Counted from the first letter of the stretch, positions 1-12,059 are shown. The stretch: DNA of 64,000 nucleotides from Isoetes taiwanensis (GCA_021234155.1 JAJEKV010000080.1:792182-856181), one strand, 5' to 3'. Program-made: numbers and translations. Notes: generated by a model not told the origin, from the sequence alone.

Positions 1-883
1 GTTGTTGTCTTGATTGCCTGTCTTGGCAAGATCTTTGGGACATTTTTTTACTGAAGTGGCATTTGGATTGCAAGTAAATAAGGGCCTATCACTGGGTTTT
101 ATGATGAATATTAAAGGGGTTGGTGGAGCTCATTGTTCTCAACATTGGCAGAAACGAAAGATAACATCCTTCTTTTTCTTTTCCCTTAGCAAGAGAATGT
201 ATTTATCTAAGCAAATAAAATGGTCACAGAAACGTTTAGCCACAAATTGGCTAATGTTCAATTCTCGTGTTTTGTCATGTCTTGAACGATGAATGCTTTG
301 CCATTATGATCGTTATGGTCTTTCTTACGACATTCGTGATTGCATCAGCTGTTATATTGCTATACAAACTAGATATAAATATAAATGTGCCATTGCAACG
401 GGTAAATAAATCCTAGTCCTGGATACAATGTTAAGCGACAAGTTCAATCCATTTTATGTTGATTTATTCATTTCTGATCTGTGATAATATTATCTTTACA
501 TTGTCTTATTCACATATTGATAATTTCCAAGGGCCTAAAAATTCATCTGTAGTACCTGAATAATGTAGAACTTAAATTGACTCGTTCTTATATTTGCAGT
601 GGTATTTTCATTTTGTTTGTTTTACAATTTGGCATTTATAGGCTTGACATCTATTTTCTTTTATGCTTTGAAGCTTATATGCTTGTGATAGCACAATATT
701 TATACATAGAGATTGATGGCCTTATATTTTGTTATGCATATGCCTCTTAACAACTCTCGATATAAACGTGCACATAGAACACCCCTAGGCCATCTTTATT
801 TTTTCAATTTCATTTACAATGCAATGTTTTCCACGTTGCAAAAACCCTAACATTTGGCCCTGAAGGGGCTGCCGCAAAATTTC
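1..883. other. No gene recognised
   Basis: AT-rich sequence. The only reading frame near the start (14-292, +) has no recognisable domain and a composition typical of chance translation. No RNA gene or repeat is visible before the inverted repeat that starts near 884. Confidence 0.5.
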
Positions 884-953
884 CGTACAACATTCACACA
901 CATTTCTTACAACATTCATATTTATTCCATACACATTATGTACCTTATTAATA
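884..953. repeat. Outer inverted repeat, left copy (partner 3505-3574)
   Basis: About 70 bp here reappear in reverse complement at 3505-3574 with only a few mismatches. The pair encloses the decayed LINE and a foldback MITE. The right copy starts immediately after the MITE ends at 3504. It may be the terminal repeats of a larger element that trapped the LINE, or a fragment duplicated in inverse orientation. No target duplication was recognised. Confidence 0.7.
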
Positions 954-1018
954 GAATAGAATAGGTTTTTAGCGTCCACGGTGACCAATTGGCCTATGGG
1001 ACCCAAACAAAAAGAGAG

Positions 1019-1103
1019 CAGCAAGCGTATTACTGACAGGATTAAAAAACCCCCGCCCCGAAGGGTTTTCGAGGGAAAAACCTTAGCAGTAATAAGCATG
1101 CTG
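1019..1103 (-). ncRNA. Candidate structured-RNA element, copy 1
   Basis: Arms 1019-1035 and 1087-1103 form a 17-bp stem (15 pairs) around a 51-nt core. The core (A-tract, CCCCGCC, then TTTTCGAG and AAAAACC) matches cores at 26089-26133 and 38298-38344, but the arm sequences are unrelated between copies. Read on the minus strand, the core contains CCC-TTCG-GGG, a C(UUCG)G tetraloop. The inner helix is AGG/CCU where the other copies have GGG/CCC, a compensatory change. No known RNA family was recognised; transcription and strand are inferred. It lies just beyond the 3' end of the LINE at 1230-3052. Confidence 0.45.
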
Positions 1104-1229
1104 GCACAGTGTACAATTGCATAGGACAGTTCAAGACCGTCCCGTAGGACATAAACGAGTCCGTGCATCCATAACCTCCTGGAGGTATGACCCCAACATA
1201 CCCACCGACGCCAGTAGTCAATAATCGAT

Positions 1230-3052
1230 GCAACGGGCCGGCCGTGCACTAGTAGTCGAACATACCTCTCTGATATGGGTAAATGCCGGAGGCGGATCCG
1301 AGGGTGTGACATTCATCCTCAATCGTGCCACCGTGGCAACACCGCAAAAGCCTTTGCTCTCGTGCTTCCCGGTGCCCAACGCCCTGTTTCAATGCGGAGG
1401 CGATGTGCACCCATGCAAATGGAAGCTATAAGTCTGCAAGCTTCTTCATGGGCAAATTTGGTGTACAAATCTTGGTGTGGGCCTCTTGTGAGCCTAGGAT
1501 TGACTTGCTGGCGATAGTGTGCCGCCTTAACGTCGCGTCGAGCCTCGCATCCCGAGCTTGCGAAGGAAAGTAGCATCTAGGTACGTTTAAGTGCCTCGCG
1601 ATCTTTCTTTGTCCCGACACGGGCCTTGCCTGTTTTGCCCCAAAACGGCGTGAGAACCACTGAGCTTGCTTGTCTTTCCAGCAGGATTTCAGGCGTTGGG
1701 TACCCATCGCTGTGGCCAAAGCAAGATGGGGCAAGCGTGTATCAGCCATAGCGACCACCTTTTGGAAGTAAACGATATGGCGTTCCAATGCAGCCCGTTG
1801 AAGGGGTAGAAAGCCTGTCTCCTGGAGTAGGATCTGGTATGGAACTGTGGACTTCACCTCCAGGGCCCGTGCCAAGAAGGCCTTCTGCACCTGCTCGAGG
1901 TCATTCCAGGTGTTGAGGGATATGACCGGACCCCACACTTCTGCCCCATACAAAAGGACCGGCTCAACCAAGGCCCGAAACAAATGTGACTGGTGGCCCC
2001 AGGCGTACAACTCTGCCTTGTGGCTGTTGTTCTGCATGGCATATAGTGCTTTCCAACCCGCCGTGACCCGCAACCTGATAGCCGCATCCCAATGGGTGGT
2101 AGTTGAGAACTCAATCCCCAAGTACTTGTAGGTCGGAGCCACCTCTACCTCTTGCCCCTGGTAAGTGACGTCGGGAAGCCTTGGCTGACGGGACGATGCA
2201 ACTAGCAGCACCCTAGTTTTGGCCAAGTTAACTCGCATGCCAGTGAATTGGCAAAAAGTGTCAAGAGCATCCAGGTGACGCTGCATGTCCTCTGGAGTAT
2301 AGGCCATGAGGTTGACATCGCCAAGATATATGAGTTGCCTGGATTGTGTGATGCATGAGATGTGCGCCGCCTCCATGCTCGAGCCAATCTTCCAACCGAT
2401 CAATGTATAAGCCAAAGAGTGTGGGGGAGAGGGGGCAACCCTGACGCACTCCAATGCTACTGATTACCGGTTGTGCTGCTGATGTGATACGGCCTGAGCA
2501 TGCCTCGTATAGCCTATATACTACATTCTGCAAGTCCAGGGGGGTCCCCAGCTGCCGCAATCTATCCCGAGCTTGTTGCGGGTAATCGTGGTCGAACGCT
2601 TTTGCAAAATCAACGGCAACAAGATGCGTTCTTTGGCCATTCATTCCTCGCTATCCTCAATCAATGTGCGCAGAGTGAAGATATGATCAATGGTGGAATG
2701 TCCGGGCGGAAACCCCCGCCTGTAAGAGCTCGCACCTCCATTTCCTCTACCCATATTGTCACCCCATTTGCTCAAGGATGCCACCAACAGCTTTGCGAAA
2801 GAGAGAGTGACCATAATAATAGTACGGTAGTTGGTAGGGCATTGAGGGTCCCCTGCTTTGTATATGGGCACTACTCTGCTAGTGGTCCATTGCGTAGGGA
2901 AGCCTTCTCGCAATGCTTTATTGAACAATGCCGTGAGGACAGGCACCAGTGGAGGCCCAGCCCATTTCAGAAGTTCTGCCTGCATGCCATCTAAATCTGC
3001 TGCCTTCCCATTAGCTAGACGCTGTAGGCCCATGATAACATCCCCTTCTGTG
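1230..3052 (-). mobile_element. LINE (non-LTR retrotransposon) ORF2 relic 1
   Basis: Minus-strand fragments in shifted frames encode a LINE reverse transcriptase. 2641-3033 carries the N-terminal fingers (NGKAADLDG, ELLKWAGPP, PIYKAGDP). 2261-2644 has the first catalytic block (VDFAKAFD) and the GVRQGCPLSP motif. 1426-2454 holds the region after the active site, including KYLGIEF and LLYGAEVWGP. 1240-1420 has the C-terminal RIETGRW and IEDECHTL zinc-region motifs. The active-site YADD is replaced by a Y-L-G-D type sequence and there are at least three frameshifts, so the copy is dead. The 5' part is cut off at the MITE boundary at 3053. It is the same family as 39938-43090. Confidence 0.9.
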
Positions 3053-3504
3053 ATAATGCATTAATATAGCACATCGAACCATTGAAAGAGACATCTAACA
3101 AATTAAGAAATTGAACCATTAAATTACTACCCCCAACCCCCCTAGTTATTTTTGCTGATATTCATGCAGGGTGTCCAACAGATAGCGAGGTGCCCCAAAT
3201 ACATATGCTAGTATATATGTACCGTACATGTGTACAATGCACCTCACAACCTTTGGGTTAACTGTGTATTTGAAACTGATAGTTAACTAAAACTTACTAA
3301 AAAGTGACTCGCATGTAACGATGTTTGGGATCGTCCAAAACTAACATCCAACGGTTCGAGCCCACGGATGGACGCCATGCATGAATATCAGCAAAAATAA
3401 CTGAGGGTCTCGGGGGGGGGGGAGGTGGTTTAATTTAATGGTTCAATTTCTTAATATGTTAGATGCCCATTTCAATAGTTCGATGTGCTATATTAATGCA
3501 TTAT
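3053..3504. mobile_element. Foldback MITE with arms of about 125-135 bp
   Basis: Arms 3053-3176 and 3370-3504 are reverse complements across almost their full length, both ending in ATAATGCATT, with about 190 bp of spacer. There is no coding capacity. A G-run in the right arm faces a C-run in the left arm, with length differences typical of slippage. This is a non-autonomous DNA transposon or foldback unit that terminates the adjoining LINE relic. The family is not assigned because the target duplication is unclear. Confidence 0.75.
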
Positions 3505-3574
3505 TATTAATAAGGTACATAATGTGTATGGAATAAATATGAATGTTATAGGAAATGTGTGTGAATGTTGTACG
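3505..3574. repeat. Outer inverted repeat, right copy
   Basis: Reverse complement of 884-953, directly abutting the MITE. Confidence 0.7.
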
Positions 3575-3674
3575 AAATGTGTGTGGTCTCCAATAGTATT
3601 GCCTTTCTCTTACCCTTGATTATTAACATGCTTTTGACTTTTACTTTGAACTTTTGAATTAATTTTAATGAAAA

Positions 3675-3882
3675 GAACAAGGAAAGAGTACCCAATCCAG
3701 AAGTACCTACTGTAGGTACTTTGATAGGTTCCAAATGTGGTAGGGTGTAGCATGCTTATGCCACTGTAACTGGTTTTCATGAACAAGGAAAGAGTACCCA
3801 ATTCAGAACTAGTGTAGGTACTTTGGTAGATTCCAAACATGGTAGAGTGGGGCATGCTTATGCCCCTGTAATTGGTTTTTAT
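3675..3882. repeat. Two-unit tandem duplication of about 104 bp
   Basis: Units 3675-3780 and 3781-3882 both start GAACAAGGAAAGAGTACCCA and end in an ACTGGTTTT/ATTGGTTTTT block. They differ by scattered substitutions and a small deletion. No function is apparent. Confidence 0.8.
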
Positions 3883-5090
3883 GCATGCGGGAATAACATA
3901 GCTAGCAAATAATTTATTATTAACACACAAGGAGTTGAACCCTGGTATCTATATATAAAGCACTAAAAGTTTAAATATTCAAAGAATGTTGTGCATAGTA
4001 AATAATATGGTAATGAAACACAGTTATATTCAATAGGTTCAGATCTGAATACACAAAATATCTACAGCACTTATCTCATAAATAAACTATGAACTGACAG
4101 TGACGAAAATGCCTCAGAAGCAACTTAGTAATGGACACAAATTATATTCATATATCAGGTTTGTCAAATAAGATTTTCAACAGACTTATCTCTGAATACG
4201 ACCCTAACCAGACAATAGCGGAAATGCTCAAGAGATCTTCTGGCAAAGATTCTCTACTTTTTCCTTGTTGCTCACCGCACAATCTAAGGTGCCACTGCCC
4301 AGCCTAAGGAGCTAAGCCTAGGCCCCTTCAGGGGCTAGCATCAAACACAGCAAGCCCGGAGTTTGCACAGACCTGAGCGAGTCAACATCAGGGCGGGAGG
4401 GAGGGTTTTGCATCACCATGATCTTGGAATTAGGAGGGTTTTGCATCATCATGATTTAGGAATCAAGCGGGCCTAAGCATCCAGCTTCAAGGAGCATCGG
4501 CCAAACTGCACCAGTATCGTGGTATCCAGATTAAATTCTGAATCAATCCGTGCCAACGGCCAGATCATGTCCACCACCAGACCAGCCACAGATGCCTTAG
4601 GCACCCCTTCCCCTGCAGCCTCGCCGACTAGAGCTGCTGACATATTCCGGCAGGTTCGGGTCGCGATGACAGTTACGTAAAAACCACTTGATTGACATTC
4701 AGCCTTGAAGTCCAATCCCATTGCGCCACGTGGCTACTTTCTTTCACGGCATGTCTCAAAGATCTCTGCGATGTTCATATGCAATTCTATTCCGGCAATT
4801 TACCTCATGTTCCTCTCTTTTACTTGCATTCCGACACCTTTACCTCATATTCTGCTGTTTTTACCTCACATTCCATTCCGTTTACTTGCATTCCGAATTC
4901 TTGGAGCGGCGCTGAATGTCAATTTAGTGGTCTCCACGTTACAGGAGTGCCTCTTTACATGCCATTCCTGTATACGGATACCTCTGTGCACTTGCCTATG
5001 GCAGCCTGGATACATGTTATAGAGCTTTTTGAGCTCCTCCTGGCATTGCCACCAGACCCTGCTAGTGGCCCGCCCACACCTGCGGCTACA
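3883..5090. other. Intergenic, no recognised gene
   Basis: Short unrelated reading frames only. The minus-strand frame 4473-4721 has a protein-like tail but no family I recognise. Around 4780-4905 short TTACCTCAT and TTGCATTCCG blocks recur. Near 3930-3960 the minus strand shows a tRNA T-arm-like hairpin with no complete tRNA. Confidence 0.4.
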
Positions 5091-7249
5091 TCCCAAGCAG
5101 ATCCCATGGTGTACACTGAGGTTGAGATCTCCACCAACAGGTCCCAAGTAGATGTTATGATATAGACTATGGCGGAGACTACACCCCGGCTAGACGCTAT
5201 GGTACAAACTAAGGAGGAGACAGAGCCACTGCCCTCTGTGGCTATGGATGTTTTTCAATGGAACCACCTTCATGTTTTTGGGAAGTGACATAGAAGCTTT
5301 CAAGTGGTCAACAACGCCATCAAAACCACCGAGGCCTCTAAAGAAGAAAGTTGATCTCTACATCGAGGAGGAACCTGGAGTCTCGAGCATCTCGAGAGAA
5401 CGTTACCTTCTTGCTTCAAGAAGGCAGCGAGTAGATGAGTTGCTAGCAAGATTGAGGAGCTACGATCATATGGTCGAGTAGGATAGGCTTATGGATGATG
5501 ACATCCATAATGGGATTGGAAGGCATTTCTATATTTTCTCGTGAAAGGATTGCCCAAGTTAAGCTAAGCGTCAATGATTGGGAAGGAAATGCATAGGAGT
5601 AACTAAAATTATACATGATTGTTAACAGACATCCAACATATTGAAACCACTTGGGGAGATTGATCACCTCGCTAAGAAAGAATCAGTACTAGGATACTTG
5701 TTGATCATGTATAAAGCTAGGACCTCCAAGGAATAATCCAACCGAATGAAAAGAAGTAATCTAACAAGGCCGGCCAACTTGTTAATGATGACATCAATTC
5801 ACTTGATAGGAGTATTCCAAGAGAGTAAATAACTATGAAAGGGGGATCTCTAGAATATAGAATTGAATAATACATGAAAGGTACATCTAAAAATAAGACG
5901 TACATTAATCACATAGTTTTTTGAGACAAAAGGAATTGTCATGATGATAAAACCTTGTAGTTTAGAATTGTTCTAAATAATTTAGTAAGTCATCGCTTAG
6001 GGATAGATATGTTAAACATGATGACTGCATCCATCATAGACGGTTAAATATGTTAGCTAAGGCTAGTAAGTTAATGTGTTAGATAAGAAGCATATAACCT
6101 CTTAAGGTAGATAGAATAGCTGAGACGTTATGACAACATCAATTGAGGGGATAGGATGCATTAGATAGCATCATTGGAAAGGTGTAGGACCATTTTCTTA
6201 TGAAGAGAGTGGGGGCTCAATCTTAGGACCGAACCTACCTACATCTTAGGCGTTGAATCGCCATCAAATTAGTCGACCTTTAGAATAGAGTTCATTCTGC
6301 AAGTAGCCAAAGCACATGGAGCGTAAGATGGATAGACTGATGCGGTAGTCATCTGCACCAAAGCGGGGGAGCCAAGTCATCTCCAAACTAGTCGACGCCG
6401 GCTCAATGGGGAGATGTATTCTAGCCTTAGCAGGTGCGACAACTAAGGTGGGGAGAGGCTTTGCATCTAAGTGTAGATAGAATTCATGATGGAAAAAGTA
6501 TAATTTTCTTACGCCATGATCAGCATTCACACCTAGGAATGAGCTAGTAGCCTAGCTCTTAATTAAATTATTCAGGGTTGTGAACCCCTTATAACCACAT
6601 AAATTATATATTCTTAAGTATACTATTGTGCAAGGCATTGATAGCACTCCATGAGGGCATGTATCATAAGCTTTAATGTCTTGTTGATAAATTATATGTT
6701 CATAATAACTGCATAGATAGTTTTGTCTTGTGTAGATATCTTAGTATCGAGATAAAGTAAGATAATAATTACATAAAATCTTAGTTAAACCTTCGCAAGG
6801 ATGTAATTCCTTCCAAAGGCATTTAAGTAACCTTCATAGGGTCCTGACAAATATAATAAGAATTTGTCTATTTTTTCATAAGTATAGCAACTATAAAGTA
6901 TATACATGTAAGATTGATACATCACCAACCAAGTAGTGAGCGAGAGTCACACGATCAACACTTGATCCGATGATATAAATCCTAGCCATATGATAAATAA
7001 TTAAAATACTTTCCAAATAAGTATTGCCTTGATAATTGTATGATGACATATCTTAAAGGCTGTATAGTTATCATATAACAGTTAATTAAATATAATACTA
7101 TTGGAAGAAATATATCCAATACTACTTTAATGATAATATGAAAATATTACCTTAAGGTAATTAATGTAATTGCATGCATTAAGGGAAGTCCAGTAGGGAT
7201 CATGCAGAGGTCCAAGATAATGCTTATTTATGACGTTAACTAAACCCTG
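5091..7249 (+). other. Probable decayed 5' and middle part of gypsy relic 1
   Basis: Lies upstream of a clear gypsy integrase end on the same strand. 5091-5480 (+) reads as low-complexity, acidic, gag-like protein (frame 5248-5481 is basic and Arg-rich near its end), but no zinc knuckle or reverse transcriptase motif was found. 5500-7240 is AT-rich with no recognisable coding. Assignment to the element rests on position only. Confidence 0.3.
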
Positions 7250-7620
7250 TGTCCAAGGGAGAAGTATTCCAGCAGATGCTAGCCGACATGCAACAGTTGG
7301 TGGAGAACATCTTCTAGCGACAAGCACTGCATCGGCTGAAGCATTGCATCGACAATTGCAAGAAGCTTGCTCCAAGGTGGGCTGGACCATTCTGGATAAC
7401 CAAAAGAGTAGGTAACCAATCCTATAAGTTGGACCTGCCAGCACACTTGAAGATCCATAGTGTTTTCTAAGTAAGTCTCCTAAAGAAGCACACGGAAGTA
7501 TTGGAGACAAGAGGTTCTTCTTGTCAGATCCTATAAGAAGACAAGAAGATCTCAACTCTCCAATACCTAGTGAGAGGGACACTTACCAGTGGAAGACGCT
7601 ACGTGGGCACTACAAATAGA
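7250..7620 (+). pseudogene. Ty3/gypsy integrase C-terminus (relic 1)
   Basis: Translating from about 7250 gives the C-terminal end of a plant gypsy integrase: a Gln-rich helix, then a GPFWI motif (GPY/F module), the GNQSYKLDLP block and HLKIHSVF, followed by VSLLKKH after an in-frame TAA. Further stops follow near 7530. Upstream integrase catalytic domains and reverse transcriptase are missing or unrecognisable. The polypurine tract and LTR at 8393-9911 on the same strand fit the 3' end of the same element. Confidence 0.75.
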
Positions 7621-8392
7621 TCTTGAGAAGCAGTACCTACAACTCATGGAGCAATGCAAGGGTCAACTCGTCACCAAAGTAGTCGACACCGAACCGATAG
7701 GTGAGTGGAAGGTAGATTAAAAGTCTACTTCCGATGCCACGAAAGTAGATAAATTGAGAGATAAGAGGATCATGCATTGATAGGAAAGCACCTCTAGTCT
7801 ATGCCCACTACAGGGAGGAACCCATCCTCCATGCCAAGGGCGATGAGAGGTGTAAGCATTAGACATTATCCTAGGCATTATAGGGCGCTCTCCACGGCCA
7901 CGATGGAAGAAGCATCCTCTTCCTACGTTGGGAGATTAGTCTTGCATCCATGTAGTTAAATTAATTATAATTAAATGGCGGTTCCATAATAACCATCCTT
8001 ATAATAAATAGATGTGTATTAACGTAGTGTTGGACCGGCAGGCCAATAGAATGATCTAAGGGGCAGGAAGGTCACACTGCGAAGACTTGTAACACATGTT
8101 TTGTCATAATGCGTTGCAAGGAGACGACATGGAACCCTAATTCGAGAATTTTGGAGCTATGTTTATAATAATGGTGTAAACCATAAAATTTTATGAATAA
8201 TAGATGATAAAGTAAGAGGGTGAAAGATCCCCTTACCATAGTATGATATTAAACAAGGATGTGTTATCAAAATTAAACTTAAATATTACCTTGGGGTAAT
8301 TGTCTTGTAAAATTATATGCATCAAATATATTGCAGGGTATGCAGGTTTCCAAGGTGGGGAGACGCGTGATGCTGAGGACAACATCAATTCA

Positions 8393-8406
8393 AGGTGGGG
8401 AGATTG
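8393..8406 (+). other. Polypurine tract of gypsy relic 1
   Basis: A purine-rich AAGGTGGGGAGATTG-type tract immediately precedes an LTR start TGACGTTCC at 8407. This is the usual 3'-end arrangement of plant Ty3/gypsy elements, where the tract primes plus-strand DNA synthesis. Confidence 0.75.
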
Positions 8407-9911
8407 TGACGTTCCAGCATAACATACGGTCCGAATACGTATATTATATTGCCACGACACACGTACATGTCACCACGACAAGTACTTGAGAGCCATAAAG
8501 AGTTGCGCCTAGGGGGCAACCTCGTATGTTGCACATATATATTAAACATATGTAATTAAACCCCTTGCCAAGTGGCAATATCCCATTTGGTCCCTTCTAA
8601 CCTAATCCTAAAAGTTCATATATAAGGAATAAAAGGGTAAACCCTAAACCTTTTCCATTTTCGCATTTTGGCTTCCGTGAGCCATTCCACCAAGGCAAGC
8701 TGCCATTCCGCATTGCCAGGCGCCGCTGAGCCATTTTTGCACATTAGATTCCTCGGGAGCAGCCGTCTTCAGCAAGAACGAAGGCATGGACGCGATTCGA
8801 GGAGTTGGAGCAAGCCAAGGATCAGGTAACCTGCGATTCTATTGTGCAAAGCCGCCTCTTTAGGATAGTATGTTAGGTCAGCCTTATCAGCCTTGTAGAT
8901 CCTAAGATCACCAGCCGTAACAAAAGAACCTAACCTTGTATGTTTAGGTAAGATAGATTAGATCTTATTCAGTATTTCAGTTCTTGAGGATGATGATGTT
9001 CTATTCTATGCTCTCCTGTGTATGTGGGAAGGGGTGTAGAGACCCTGAAGCCTTCAGTAGCAGATGATCCTAGATAACCTCATTAATTCCCAATTAATGC
9101 GGCCCGTGTACAAGAGCCCGCCTGGTTGTGGGTGGCGGGGCTAGACCGGTAGAATAAGGGGGACTTGTCCCATCACTGACTGATCCCTCTGGTGTGTAAA
9201 GCCTACTGGGGATCTAAGCGGGCTAGGCTTAATGGTTTGCCACTGCGCGTGGGCAAGGCATGAGCTCGACACCTCTTGGGTGATGCGTCACATTCAATGA
9301 GGTTCAAGTCGAATACGGACAGTGGCCCTTTAGCCGCCTGTGATGGGCATGCATGCCTCTGGAGGGGAGGAGACTCTTCTCCTGCCTCATCGAGACTGGG
9401 GAGATGCAACCCAGTAGTAGCCCCTTTGGCTACACACCCGGCAGGCTACGGTCCAAACCCACGACTCTTCAACCTACTCTGCAAAGTGTGCACGGGAGGG
9501 GCGGATGGAGTTGACTACCCAATGGCATTTGCCATGAATTCTATCTGCATTGACTTCTGGAGACCCAAGCCGTCAGTCGATCCCCCATGAGTTTGAGCCT
9601 TGGGTAGGATTCCCCTTATGTTGATGTTGCTGATGTTGTTGTTACATATGTTATGTTATCGTGAGCCACCCTTGGAGGTGGATATGTATGTTATTTGATG
9701 ATATGTGCTCATTTTTTATGTGCTTCTGCAGCTAGGTAGGTCTCGAGGGAGACAGGATGAATGACACGTCCATTCTTCCCCATTGGATTCTCGACTGTTA
9801 GCAAGGATCTGATGTTAGGTGGATGGCCTCATGTCAGACAAGGCGTTGGCAGGAGGGATGAACTCCGGTTCTATACGATGGGAGCATCGTATATGAGCAG
9901 GGAATGTCACA
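8407..9911 (+). mobile_element. 3' LTR of gypsy relic 1
   Basis: Begins TGACGTTCC directly after the polypurine tract. The end is placed provisionally at a CACA near 9911. It contains a TATATAAGG promoter-like site near 8620. The stretch 9700-9830 is related to 41074-41282, which ends immediately before a Met-tRNA primer site, confirming LTR identity. Its 5' partner was not found, so length and ends are uncertain. Confidence 0.65.
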
Positions 9912-10390
9912 TGACACCATGGAGCCATTTGGAGTCCACAAATGGCGCCATTTGGGGGTGCTAGGAGGGGCATGTAAATTCCCCAAATGGTGCCATCGAG
10001 TTATTTAGAGCTCCAAATGGCTGCATGGCACCATTTGGGGGGTGCCAGAGGGGCAGGTATAAGCCCCAAATGGTGCCATGGAGCCATTTGGAACCCCAAA
10101 ATGGTTCCATGGCGCCATTTGGAGAGTGTCAACGGGGGCAAGTATACATATGAACGAATGGCTCCATGGCGCCCGTTGGGGGAGTGCCAAGAAGAGAAGG
10201 TGTACATGTGATGGAGGAGGACAAAATATCCTCCATCACATGTGCACCTGCTCCTCTTAGCATTCCCAAATGGCTCCATATGGCTCTATATGGCGCTATT
10301 TGGGGAGTGCCAGTAGGAGCAGGTATACATATGATGGAGAAAATGGCACTATAATTGGGTGGTCTGAGAGGGGAAATGGCACCATGACAA
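9912..10390. repeat. Array of palindrome-containing repeats
   Basis: Four to six diverged units of about 60-100 bp share GCCATTTGGGG, AGTGCCAG, AGGGGCAGGTATA and CCAAATGGTGCCAT blocks. Units carry inverted copies of CCAAATGG, so each can fold. At 10198-10249 two arms of about 20 bp (GTGTACATGTGATGGAGGA and its complement) flank a loop of about 10 nt. One unit is in reverse orientation near 10243-10285. The frames over this array are repeat artefacts. Confidence 0.75.
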
Positions 10391-10479
10391 CATTTTCATG
10401 GCATTGCTTTTCTCCTTAGGCCAATAGTGACATTTCATGTCAGAAATAACACCATTTTCATATATTTTTTGCTTGTTTT

Positions 10480-10824
10480 TTGGATTTTGCATGCAGGTTT
10501 CAATTTCAATTGTATAATCTATTCGTGGTAAAGGGAGCCACCCTTCATGGCAAGGATATAGACCCATTGAATGTATCAATAGATATCACAAAATCTGTAG
10601 TGCCATCCATTGAACTTCCAATCTTATGCTGGTGTGCAGATAACATTGATGAAGCGATAGGTGCATTTATTCTGTTGCCAAAGCAGGATGTAAGACCGGT
10701 TGAGAGAGATTCAAATGCTCGAAAATTAATTAGTTATTCTGAAAGAAGACATTGGATATTGATTTTCTTCTTTAAACACTACAAATCTTTCCAACAGAAA
10801 GAAGTCCAACAAAATATTTTGTGA
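10480..10824 (+). CDS. Hypothetical open reading frame, 114 codons
   Basis: Reads ATG to TGA with a fairly protein-like composition, including ELPILCWCADN and GAFILLPKQDV. I do not recognise the family. A pyrimidine-rich run and TGCATGCAG just upstream (10466-10497) resemble a 3' splice site, so it could be an exon or a captured exon. No neighbouring exon was found. It may equally be a relic. Confidence 0.25.
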   Translation: MDFACRFQFQLYNLFVVKGATLHGKDIDPLNVSIDITKSVVPSIELPILCWCADNIDEAIGAFILLPKQDVRPVERDSNARKLISYSERRHWILIFFFKHYKSFQQKEVQQNIL

Positions 10825-11490
10825 TTGATTGCAAATGCAGATAAAAATGATGTTTGGGGTGACTATTCTGGACTAGGACAATAAATTAATATGAGCGAAA
10901 ACAAAAACAATTAGAACAATATTTTCATAGATTTTATATTACCTATGACTTAAAGGTCACGATGTTCGAATTTTTAGGGATAAGCCTATCAAACTCCTAT
11001 TTAATTTCGTGGCATGTAAGATATGGCAATGATGATCCCACGAGTCATTGCTGAGATCACGGGATTGGGTAATCGAAGATTCAGAAATGGCAGACTCTTT
11101 GCTATTTTGGGCAAAAGCTAATGTACTATATATACTAGAAGATTAGACTTAGATTTTAAGAGAAGTTCACACATTTTTGTTGTCTCAACTTCTTTTGGAG
11201 CTCTTCATGTATTCTCTTTGATCTCTAAAGATCCTTATTTTCATATCTGTGTTGCATTGTTTTTTCTCTCTCCCTCTTGTTTGACATTGCAAAGCCCGCG
11301 TGACATTTCTTTTCTGTCGAGGAGTCGTTTGTAGGACGCAAGGGTTCTCACAGAGGACTATCCCCAAACTCTCCCGAATCTGGACCATAAACATTGTTGC
11401 CGATTGCCGAGTCCTAGCCTGTTTTCTCCAATATCGTTTTAGACTTTCACTCAAGAAGAGCTAATCAGCCAAACTGTGGCATGGCTCGCT
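10825..11490. other. No gene seen; possible leader/LTR of gypsy relic 2
   Basis: AT-rich sequence with a TATATATA run near 11128. Its position, immediately 5' of the gypsy relic 2 gag, would suit an LTR or leader, but no direct-repeat partner or primer site was found. The minus-strand frame 11185-11454 shows no domain. Confidence 0.3.
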
Positions 11491-12059
11491 CGTAAGCAAC
11501 GGCGCGACGCTTTCCGTGATTCTTGCTATGGTGATTATGATATTGAAGGTGGTCGTCCATAGTCCTGTGCTCATTCAGCCCCACCCACCCTGCAGACCTC
11601 TTCACATCCAGGGTCACCCACCCATTGCCGCAATGTTCTCAATTCCATTCGCCTCGTCCAACCCATATTCATCACATTCCACCATACTTTTAGACCTCAA
11701 AAAGTATTTATGTCCACATTCCTCCCATGTCAACTCCTGCACCCTCTCAACCAAATTCACCACAACACGGTATGGCCTATTCTCAAGTCTCCTTTGGTCC
11801 CACTTATATCAATGAATTCTCATCATCACCAACTCTTCAGCTCCTGGTTAATGTTTACAACATTGGAGATCTTATATTGGATCAAGACAGATGCCCTGTT
11901 ATCCTCATCTCTAACAGTTAGATAGCCATGACGGTGGCCCCTTTAAGGTTTTCAATGATGCCTCCTACTGCTATCACGGGAGAACCTTCAGCTTCTCATG
12001 CTCCATGGCAATCTCAGGTCCCATGCCACCCCCTGCATATGTTTCTCCATCTATTGTCT

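Noticed and set aside
1036-1086. Telomere-like AAACCCT in the conserved core
   Set aside because: Only a single partial unit per copy, inside a defined hairpin; no tandem telomeric array.
4473-4721. Minus-strand frame as a gene
   Set aside because: Protein-like tail but no recognised family, no splice partners and no conservation evidence.
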